From positions 1 through 12,668 of the forward strand of contig JAFIHQ010000059.1 of NCBI GenBank assembly GCA_017849315.1: 12,668 nucleotides of DNA. The letters are read 5' to 3'. Source of the stretch: Treponema sp. (lineage in GTDB: Bacteria > Spirochaetota > Spirochaetia > Treponematales > Rectinemataceae). The notes beneath the pieces were generated by a model, which worked only from the letters and a program-made list of their open reading frames with translations, was not told where the DNA came from and made no database searches. Shown here piece after piece: positions 6,901 to 12,668 of this stretch. Numbering within the stretch: the stretch's first letter is position 1; the number at the start of each line of letters is the position of its first letter. A program made the translations under genes and the position numbers.

Positions 6901-7904
6901 CAAACTTTGTTGCCAGCGTTTTCTCGTCATCGAACTATTGGTTTATTGTATTGCGCTCGACCGCTCCTATACTTCTTGTAACGCTCGGTGCCGTTATTAC
7001 GGAAGCAGCAAATATAAAGAACATGGCACTGGAAGGCTCGATGCTGTGGGCGGCTCTCATGGGAGTAGTGGTAAGCGCATGGACTGGCAATGCTTGGCTT
7101 GGACTTATCGCAGGAATTGCTTCCAGCGTGGCTATAGCCCTTATACTTGGTCTTTTCGCGCTCAAATTGGATGCAAACCCCGTCCTATGCGGCGTCGCAC
7201 TCAATCTCTTTTCTTCTGGCGGAACTGTCTTTGTTCTCTTTTCTCTCACTGGTGATAAAGGCATTTCTTCCTCCCTCTCTAGCAAAACGTTGCCCTTTAT
7301 TCACTTGCCATACATAGAGAACATTCCTTGGCTAGGGAGCATCTTATCGGGCCAGAACATTGTCGTTTGGATTTCGGTGCTTGCAGTCGTTATTATCCAT
7401 CTTCTTCTGAATAAGGCTACCATTGGTAGGAGAATAAGGGCTACGGGCGAAAATGTAGAGGCGGCAAAGTCAGCTGGTATTGACCCAGTCAGGATTAAAT
7501 TTCTTACACTTGCTATTTCCGGGGTTCTTGCCGGGATAGCAGGATGTTTTCTCAGCATGGGCTACACCTCCAACTTTACTTCGGGCATTGCTGCAGGACG
7601 CGGATATGTTGCGAATGCGGCTCAAGTTGTTGCAGGTGGAACAGCATTCGGTGCGATTTTTGCTTCTTTAATTTTTGGTTTGACCGATGCCATGGCAACA
7701 TACTTGCAAAACGTAGGCATGCCGCCCGAACTCATACAAGCTCTTCCTTATCTTGTGACCATTCTCGGATTCATAGTTGTGACATTGATCCGTGACCATC
7801 GCGAGATTCAACGAAAACGTCGACTTTTTGAAGGCGATACAGGTTCTACTTTTGGCCCTGGCCCGGGCGGGCCACACCAGACGACCGGCGAGGCTGCCTC
7901 ATGA
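6897..7904 (+). CDS. ABC importer permease 2 (BPD_transp_2 family, NupQ/YufQ-like)
   Basis: This 335-residue inner-membrane protein has about eight hydrophobic segments. It keeps the family block NIKNMALEGSML (39-50; E46-G47), which corresponds to the NIGxEGxML motif. It also has RRIRATGENVEAAKSAGID (178-196), the cytosolic coupling loop next to ISGVLAGIAG (207-216), and AGRGYVANAAQVV (233-245). The C-terminal tail (about 300-335) is hydrophilic and rich in Gly/Pro. The second half of the channel is the likely role. The start overlaps the permease 1 stop by four bases, and its own stop overlaps the amidohydrolase start in the same way. Confidence 0.93.
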   Translation: MTNFVASVFSSSNYWFIVLRSTAPILLVTLGAVITEAANIKNMALEGSMLWAALMGVVVSAWTGNAWLGLIAGIASSVAIALILGLFALKLDANPVLCGVALNLFSSGGTVFVLFSLTGDKGISSSLSSKTLPFIHLPYIENIPWLGSILSGQNIVVWISVLAVVIIHLLLNKATIGRRIRATGENVEAAKSAGIDPVRIKFLTLAISGVLAGIAGCFLSMGYTSNFTSGIAAGRGYVANAAQVVAGGTAFGAIFASLIFGLTDAMATYLQNVGMPPELIQALPYLVTILGFIVVTLIRDHREIQRKRRLFEGDTGSTFGPGPGGPHQTTGEAAS

Positions 7905-9226
7905 CTTATTGCGACCAGATAATTGAGAATGCATACGTTGTTACGGTCGACAAGGACTGGCATACCTACGAAAACGGATTCTTGGCCACACGAGGGAATG
8001 AGATTGTTGGCGTTGGCCCAATGGAGCAATCCAGGCTCTTCTCTGCAACAACCCGACTGGACGCCAGCGGACAAATCCTTATTCCCGGTTTTGTAAACAC
8101 GCACACACATATCGCTATGGCCGCTTTTCGTGGAGCGTCGGAGGATGTCCAGGATCGACTTAACCGCTATATTTTCCCTATGGAAAGAGATTTAGTACGG
8201 CCTGAATTGGTGTACAATTCGTCTCTGTACTGCCTTGCGGAAATGTTGCTGTCAGGCACGACAACCTTTGCGGACATGTACTATTTTGAAGATGAAGTTG
8301 CCCAGGCAGCTCAACAAGCGGGCTTGCGAGCCATTTTAGGAGAGACTGTGCTCGGCCAACCCGCGCCGGATGCCTACGAGCCCAACGGTGGCCTCACCTA
8401 TGCCCGAAGTTTTATCAGAAAATGGAAAGGCAACGACCTTGTCTCCCCTGCAATTGCTCCTCATGCGCCCTATACGGTAGACGAGGAAAATCTGCGGAGA
8501 TCCGCACAACTTGCAAGAGAAATGGATGTGCCTCTTCTGATGCACGTTGCAGAAATGGATCATGAACACGTACGATTCTCGCAATCGCATGGTTCCGTAC
8601 TAAGATACTTGGACACAATTGGCCTTCTTAACGAACGACTTATCGCCGCTCACATGCTTTACCTTGACGACGAGGATATTCAAAGAGCAAAGGATCGCGG
8701 AGTGCGGGTGGCACATGCCCCTGTATCCAATGCAAAATCAGGAAGACCGATTTGCCCGGCATGGCGCATGATGCAAGCTGGGGTTAAGCTCGGCCTTGCG
8801 ACCGATGGGCCGCTTTCCGGAAATAGCATGGATATTCCAAGTGTCCTGTCGCTTTTTCCAAAGTTACAGAAAACCAGGGAAGAAAACCGCGAGATTCTGA
8901 CTGCAAAAGAAGCCTTCCGTACTGCAACACTTGGCGGTGCCGAAGTACTAGGGCTCGAGACTCAAATCGGTTCCTTAGAAGTGGGCAAGAAAGCTGATTT
9001 CATACTTATCGATGGTGACGATTTTAATATGCAGCCCATCTACGATATCTACGCAACGCTGGTTTACGCACTCAAATCTCATAATGTGCAACATGTTTAC
9101 GTAAACGGCCGACCTTTGGTGAAAGACCGAAGGATCATGAGCTTCAATGCGGAAAAAGTGAAAATCGAGATGAAGAATATTCGCGATACCTGTAGAGGAT
9201 ATATCGCAGCAATCAATTCTCGTTAA
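7901..9226 (+). CDS. Amidohydrolase of the MtaD/SAH-deaminase and pterin-deaminase group
   Basis: This 441-residue cytosolic metal-dependent hydrolase belongs to the COG0402-like branch of the amidohydrolase superfamily, whose members deaminate methylthioadenosine/SAH, adenosine, guanine, pterins or related rings. The metal site is PGFVNTHTH (62-70; H68, H70), H215 in HVAE with proton shuttle E218, and D302 in LATDGP. H188 in APHAPYT and H251 in AAHMLYL are in the substrate-contact positions known from MtaD. The spacing H215-E218 and H251-D302 (51 residues) matches that enzyme. The common HCPxSN block reads HAPVSNAKSG (272-281). The C-terminal beta strand domain has GSLEVGKKADFILID. It is translationally coupled to permease 2, so it most likely acts on the imported compound. 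The exact ring substrate cannot be read. Confidence 0.9.
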   Translation: MTYCDQIIENAYVVTVDKDWHTYENGFLATRGNEIVGVGPMEQSRLFSATTRLDASGQILIPGFVNTHTHIAMAAFRGASEDVQDRLNRYIFPMERDLVRPELVYNSSLYCLAEMLLSGTTTFADMYYFEDEVAQAAQQAGLRAILGETVLGQPAPDAYEPNGGLTYARSFIRKWKGNDLVSPAIAPHAPYTVDEENLRRSAQLAREMDVPLLMHVAEMDHEHVRFSQSHGSVLRYLDTIGLLNERLIAAHMLYLDDEDIQRAKDRGVRVAHAPVSNAKSGRPICPAWRMMQAGVKLGLATDGPLSGNSMDIPSVLSLFPKLQKTREENREILTAKEAFRTATLGGAEVLGLETQIGSLEVGKKADFILIDGDDFNMQPIYDIYATLVYALKSHNVQHVYVNGRPLVKDRRIMSFNAEKVKIEMKNIRDTCRGYIAAINSR

Positions 9227-9360
9227 GGGCAGCTTTTCCGGCTAACGGCGTTAGTCCTCCGCGTCACGCCTCACTGTACCTTCCCGGTTCGTGCTCTTGA
9301 ACCAGTCAAACGGAACGATGAACGAACTTATGTTCACTCAGCAAAGACATTAGAAACGAC
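9227..9360. other. Convergent intergenic gap, no clear terminator
   Basis: These 134 bases separate the ends of the amidohydrolase gene and the second M20 gene. Only weak inverted repeats occur (for example CTAAC-GGC-GTTAG and GGTTC-N8-GAACC), none followed by a T-run. No gene is seen. Confidence 0.5.
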
Positions 9361-10749
9361 CTAGAGGTCCATCGTGGACTTATAGTGCAACCCGGCTTGT
9401 CTGTGCTCTGCTTTGGCGGCTTCAAGCAAGGTGTGCTTCTCATCCGAAACAAGCTCAAATCCAACAAGAGCCATGCACATACCTGCCCACTGTGCGGCTC
9501 TAAGAGCCCAAGAAGAACCAGAAGCGGCACAAGACTGCCATGTATGGTTTCCGACACCAACTGGCCAAGTCGCTGCATTCATTTGGCCTGTCGGGACTAC
9601 ATAGGAGACATCACCTGTATCTAGCGAGCCACCGATTCGCTTACCTCGTCCAAAATCTCCAATATTTGTGTGCAAGGGCCGCTTAAGCAGGTCCCGAGGG
9701 GCCGCTATCGGATCAAGCGTTGACGGCCTGTCGTTCTTAGGAACAGTACGCTGCAAATCTCGCGCAAAATTTGTCTCGTCCTTGCTAGGATGAGGAAAGG
9801 GTATGGACTGCATTGCGCTCAACAAGGAATCTTGAATGCTGGTATTTGGCACAAAATCGCACTTGCCATGGCGGATTTCTATTGAGAATTTCGTTTCGGT
9901 CATGAGAGCAGCGCCTTGAGCGGCCTTTATCACTCTTTTCGAAACCTCGCGTACTTGTTGCGCACTAGGGGCGCGTATATAGAGGAAAGTTGCAGCCGAC
10001 TCAGGTACTATGTTTGGTCTCTGCCCGCCATCGCTTATCACATAGTGGAGCATAATGCCCGGGTTTAAATGTTCGCGCATAAACTCCAGCGAGAGATTAA
10101 AAAGCTGCACGGCATCAAGTGCAGACCTACCGTTTTGAGGCGCCATGCCTGCATGGCTTGCCAGCCCTTTGAAAGAGAAAACCAAAGCCAAATTGGCGCT
10201 TGTCGTATAGCGGTGTGGCGTGTTAACGTCGGCTGGATGCCATGTCATAATCGCATCGGCATCGTTAAAGCGACCTGCTTTGACAAGCGGGATGCGTCCT
10301 AGAGCCTCTTCCGCCGGGCACCCATAAAAGCGTACACGACCCTGAAAGGACATTGTTCTTATCAATGTTGCAAGCGTTTCTGCGGCCACTAGAGACCCCA
10401 TGCCCAAAAGGTTATGCCCACAAGCGTGCCCAGGTCCGCCTTCGACGACTGGTTCCCTATGCGTCGTGCAAGCCTGCGACATGCCCGGCAACGCGTCATA
10501 TTCACCCATGTAGCCGATTACAGGGTCTCCAGAACCAAACTCTGCCACAAAAGAGTGGGCCATTTCCGGAAACTCCTCGATCCTGAAACCGACGCGCGCC
10601 AAACGATCCATATAAAGGGCAGCGGACTTTTCCTCCTGAAAAGATACTTCGGGATGCTCCCAGATCTGCATTGCGATGCTATTGTAGGCTGGAGATTGGT
10701 CGGCATCGATGGCAGTGATTGCCGAGATTAGCGATCTATCATATTCCAT
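9361..10749 (-). CDS. M20-family amidohydrolase, AbgB-like (aminobenzoyl-glutamate hydrolase subunit B family)
   Basis: This 462-residue enzyme is close in length to AbgB (about 481). Metal and catalytic residues are seen in GHACGHNLLG (107-116; C110, H112), CPAEE (144-148), TWHP (H171) and GNHTWQ (H402). SHAGMAP (198-204) opens the lid domain, and GGSLDTGDVSYVVPTGQ (373-389) is the AbgB-type block. AbgB with AbgA hydrolyses p-aminobenzoyl-glutamate, a folate breakdown product; other relatives cleave different N-acyl or beta-alanyl amino acids, so substrate is inferred. No signal peptide is visible. The ATG follows directly on an in-frame TAA (10750-10752) that ends an open frame discussed separately. 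The only ribosome-site candidate is a weak GGCGGA. It is convergent with the importer operon and downstream of the TPR gene on the same strand. Confidence 0.9.
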   Translation of the reverse strand: MEYDRSLISAITAIDADQSPAYNSIAMQIWEHPEVSFQEEKSAALYMDRLARVGFRIEEFPEMAHSFVAEFGSGDPVIGYMGEYDALPGMSQACTTHREPVVEGGPGHACGHNLLGMGSLVAAETLATLIRTMSFQGRVRFYGCPAEEALGRIPLVKAGRFNDADAIMTWHPADVNTPHRYTTSANLALVFSFKGLASHAGMAPQNGRSALDAVQLFNLSLEFMREHLNPGIMLHYVISDGGQRPNIVPESAATFLYIRAPSAQQVREVSKRVIKAAQGAALMTETKFSIEIRHGKCDFVPNTSIQDSLLSAMQSIPFPHPSKDETNFARDLQRTVPKNDRPSTLDPIAAPRDLLKRPLHTNIGDFGRGKRIGGSLDTGDVSYVVPTGQMNAATWPVGVGNHTWQSCAASGSSWALRAAQWAGMCMALVGFELVSDEKHTLLEAAKAEHRQAGLHYKSTMDL

Positions 10750-10858
10750 TTATGGTTCCGCCTTTTTGTTAGTATCCGGTTTACTATCAGGTTTGTTATC
10801 CGATTTAGTATCCACTTTGATCTCAGTATCACACAGCTTGGCTAACTGCGCGGCTTGT
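10750..10858 (-). other. Open frame between TPR stop and M20 start, possible frameshifted TPR tail
   Basis: These 109 bases lie after the TPR stop. In the +1 frame relative to the TPR gene they stay open across the TPR stop and encode a Lys/Asp-rich tail built on the 12-bp repeat. The frame ends in TAA immediately before the ATG of the M20 gene. The frame's own first ATG (10947) lies inside the TPR gene, and no ribosome site is seen. It could be a lost or frameshifted C-terminus of the TPR protein, or simple spacer. Confidence 0.35.
10769..10816. repeat. Degenerate 12-bp tandem repeat, four copies
   Basis: Copies begin at 10769, 10781, 10793 and 10805, each near TTAGTATCCGGT on the plus strand. 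On the minus strand they read as tetrapeptides DTKS, DNKP, DSKP and DTNK. The differences between copies mostly keep Asp, a small polar residue and Lys, which hints at coding use. Confidence 0.75.
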
Positions 10859-11569
10859 CTATAGATCGGCCTTTGCTTTGACTCGCTGACGGCCTTCTTT
10901 CGCGGATTTAAAGTCGGGGTTGAGCGCAAGCGATTTGCTGTAGGCATCGTAAGCCTGGCGATAAAAGCCCAAAGCTTCGCGCACCCATCCTAAACGGTAC
11001 CACCAATAATACATCCCGGGTTCGAGGGTAACCGCAGTAGTAAAAGCTATGTCGGCGTGCTCGTACTGTTTAAGCCGCGCGTGGCATTCGCCCATGTAAT
11101 AATAGGCAGAAGAAAGGCGCTCGTCGGTTGCCGGAGCTTTGGCCATATAGCGTGCAAAGGCCCTCAGGGCCTCGTCAGTTTGACCGAGGAAATACAGGGA
11201 CTCGGCCATTGTTTCTTCAACCCGGTAATCGTCCTTGGTTTGAAGCAATTTTTGGGCCTTTAGGACGACATCTTTGTGCTGGCCCAGCCTGAAAAGATCC
11301 CAGCACTGAAGGTTTACGAGATCGGCATTGCTTGGGTCTAGCAAGAGGAGCTGCTCCACTATCGCGAGGGAAGACCGAAAGCTGCGTTCGGCATCCGCCT
11401 GGCGCCCGGCGCCCTCGAGGCTGCGGCCCTTCTGGTAGAGCTGCAGGGCGTCCCCGTACGTGGGCGTGCCGGTTGTGGGCGCGGCGCTACCGGGCGCCAG
11501 GCTTCCCACAAGGCACACCACAGCCACAAATGCAAAAAACCACTGGACCAGCCCCTTTTCTTTTCTCAC
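10859..11569 (-). CDS. Exported tetratricopeptide-repeat protein
   Basis: This 236-residue protein has a signal peptide (basic start RKEK, hydrophobic core FFAFVAVVCLVGSLA, probable cleavage after GSAA near residue 30). A Cys lies in the core but without a convincing lipobox. About five TPR-like helix pairs follow: near residues 38-78, 80-113, 115-148, 150-185 and 186-222. The clearest are in SLYFLGQTDEALRAFARYM, YYYMGECHARLKQYEHADIAF and WVREALGFYRQAYDAYSKSL. TPR arrays are protein-binding scaffolds; a periplasmic role is likely, but the partner is unknown. The start is one of two tandem GTG codons. GAGGTG at 11575-11580 is better spaced for 11569 than for 11572. The frame ends in TAG at 10859, but an adjacent frame stays open beyond it. 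The upstream neighbour on the same strand is the FAD oxidoreductase gene, separated by a repeat-bearing spacer. Confidence 0.85.
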   Translation of the reverse strand: MRKEKGLVQWFFAFVAVVCLVGSLAPGSAAPTTGTPTYGDALQLYQKGRSLEGAGRQADAERSFRSSLAIVEQLLLLDPSNADLVNLQCWDLFRLGQHKDVVLKAQKLLQTKDDYRVEETMAESLYFLGQTDEALRAFARYMAKAPATDERLSSAYYYMGECHARLKQYEHADIAFTTAVTLEPGMYYWWYRLGWVREALGFYRQAYDAYSKSLALNPDFKSAKEGRQRVKAKADL

Positions 11570-11602
11570 CACTGCACCTCGTCCGTTTCAATGCACTCTC
11601 TG

Positions 11603-11674
11603 CTGCAGCGCCTTGTTTGTCACTGCAGCCCCTTGTTTGTCACTGCAACAAACATTGCAACAATCACTGCAACA
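11603..11674. repeat. Short tandem repeats between the oxidoreductase and TPR genes
   Basis: A 20-bp unit (CTGCAGCGCCTTGTTTGTCA) at 11603-11622 is repeated at 11623-11642 with one mismatch, and a third copy begins at 11643. It runs into TGCAACA, which occurs at 11644, 11656 and 11668 with a 12-bp period. The last part overlaps the final codons of the oxidoreductase gene. Confidence 0.8.
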
Positions 11675-12668
11675 CCTCGTTTATCGCACTGGCGGCACGC
11701 CTCCCCTCACCCATCGCTAGAATCACCGTTGCCGACCCAAGCACGATGTCTCCACCGGCATAAACCCGGTCCAAACTCGTCTTCTGTTTCTCATCAACCA
11801 AAATGTGCCCCTGCTCATCCACCCTCAATTCTGGAGTGGTCCTTGCAATGAGCGGATTCGACTCGTTGCCGACCGCGACAATCACCGTATCAAAAGGTAT
11901 CACCGTCTCACTTCCACGAATCGGTACCGGCCTCCGGCGTCCGGAATCATCGGGCGCGCCGAGTTCATACGAAAGCACCTCAAGAGCAGCCACCCGCCCC
12001 GCATCATCCCCCAAAATCCGCGTCGGGCTCTTCAGAAAATCGAAGACAACCCCTTCTTCTTCCGCATGCACGACTTCTTCGCCTCGTGCCGGCATCTCCT
12101 CTCGAGTCCGGCGGTACAGCACATGCACTTCTTCCGCGCCAAGCCTGAGCGCCATCCTGGCCGAATCCATCGCGACGTTTCCGCCGCCCAGCACAGCCAC
12201 GCGCCGCGACGGATAAATGGGAGTGGCGGCATGTTCGCGGTCGTATGCCTTCATCAGATTCGCCCTTGTGAGGTACTCGTTGGCACTAAAAACGCCTACC
12301 AGATTCTCGCCTGGGATATCCATGAACTTCGGCAAGCCAGCACCCGTACCGATAAACACCGCATCAAAGCCATCTTCCTTCAAAAGCGACGACAGTTTGC
12401 GCGTCCTTCCTACGAGGTAGTTCATCTCGAAGCTCACACCCATGGCCTCGAGTGTGCTCGCTTCCTTGGCCACGAGCACTTTTGGGAGCCTGAATTCGGG
12501 TATTCCGTACACCATCACGCCGCCTGCCTTGTGAAAAGCCTCAAAAACGACGACCTCGTGTCCTTCCCGCCGCACGTCGACTGCGCAGGTGAGTCCTGCA
12601 GGACCTGCTCCAACAACGGCTATACGCTTTCCTGTACTCCCATGTACTTCCGGGATTTCGTCTTTGCC
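11664..12668 (-). CDS. gltA: NADPH-dependent FAD oxidoreductase, GltD/NfnB-type (glutamate synthase small subunit family), N-terminus off window
   Basis: Reading leftward from the right edge, 334 codons are open to TGA at 11664; family members are about 460-470 residues, so the N-terminal Fe-S cysteine domain is missing. The visible part starts before the FAD dinucleotide fold IAVVGAGPAG (16-25). Then come GGVMVYGIPEFRLPK, the NADPH-binding fold VAVLGGGNVAMDSARMALR followed by LYRRTREEMPARGEE, and the C-terminal FAD block VYAGGDIVLGSATVILAMGEG. The family includes the small subunit of glutamate synthase (GltD, or the homotetrameric form often named gltA) and the related NfnB/SudA subunit of ferredoxin:NADP transhydrogenase. 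The sequence in view does not separate these, so the symbol is tentative. The stop codon lies inside a short repeat tract. The first in-window GTG at 12575 is internal, not the start. Confidence 0.9.
   Translation of the reverse strand, partial: GKDEIPEVHGSTGKRIAVVGAGPAGLTCAVDVRREGHEVVVFEAFHKAGGVMVYGIPEFRLPKVLVAKEASTLEAMGVSFEMNYLVGRTRKLSSLLKEDGFDAVFIGTGAGLPKFMDIPGENLVGVFSANEYLTRANLMKAYDREHAATPIYPSRRVAVLGGGNVAMDSARMALRLGAEEVHVLYRRTREEMPARGEEVVHAEEEGVVFDFLKSPTRILGDDAGRVAALEVLSYELGAPDDSGRRRPVPIRGSETVIPFDTVIVAVGNESNPLIARTTPELRVDEQGHILVDEKQKTSLDRVYAGGDIVLGSATVILAMGEGRRAASAINEVLQ

Noticed and set aside
9227..9310. tRNA-like GGTTCG segment between convergent genes
   Set aside because: No matching acceptor stem, anticodon arm or cloverleaf spacing can be formed.
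10750..10947. Independent 65-codon gene upstream of the second M20 gene
   Set aside because: Its only ATG lies inside the TPR gene without a ribosome site; a frameshifted tail is a better explanation of the repeat coding.
11603..11674. CRISPR-like array
   Set aside because: Repeats are directly adjacent or 12-20 bp apart with no unique spacers, and no cas genes are present.
11332..11763. 143-codon plus-strand open frame across the TPR and oxidoreductase ends
   Set aside because: It is antisense to two real genes, is Arg/Pro/Ala-rich in the way of shadow frames, and crosses the repeat spacer.

Overview
The window looks like a chromosomal segment from a diderm bacterium. A Treponema-like spirochaete is my best guess, at low confidence. 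It rests on the style of the exported TPR protein, the BMP/PnrA-type purine-nucleoside importer, and a solute-binding protein with a signal-peptidase-I type signal and no lipobox, which implies an outer membrane. No rRNA, tRNA, transposase, phage gene or CRISPR array is visible.

Left part (1-1318, minus strand): a two-gene unit of a HAD-family phosphatase-like hydrolase and a family 8 glycosyltransferase. The glycosyltransferase runs off the left edge. The unit is preceded by four perfect copies of a hexamer, and the last copy supplies the Shine-Dalgarno sequence.

Centre (1447-10749): a transport and hydrolysis locus. A divergent intergenic region (2770-3005) with a candidate operator palindrome separates a minus-strand M20 amidohydrolase from a five-gene plus-strand operon. 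That operon encodes a periplasmic BMP-family binding protein, a two-domain ABC ATPase, two permeases and an MtaD/pterin-deaminase-type amidohydrolase. A strong hairpin follows the binding-protein gene, and the next four genes are joined by ATGA overlaps. A second M20 protein, closest in look to AbgB (aminobenzoyl-glutamate hydrolase subunit B), lies convergent at the far end. The simplest reading is uptake of a nucleoside-like compound followed by cytosolic deamination. The two AbgA/AbgB-like M20 enzymes on either side also allow a folate- or pterin-breakdown salvage hypothesis.

Right part (10750-12668, minus strand): an exported TPR protein, and the C-terminal two thirds of a GltD/NfnB-type NADPH-dependent FAD oxidoreductase (glutamate synthase small-subunit family) that runs off the right edge. 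The spacer between them holds short tandem repeats. The stretch between the TPR stop and the second M20 gene holds a 12-bp repeat. This repeat reads as a Lys/Asp-rich tail in the +1 frame relative to the TPR gene, suggesting a possible frameshifted C-terminus.

There is no gene-free stretch longer than about 240 bp.
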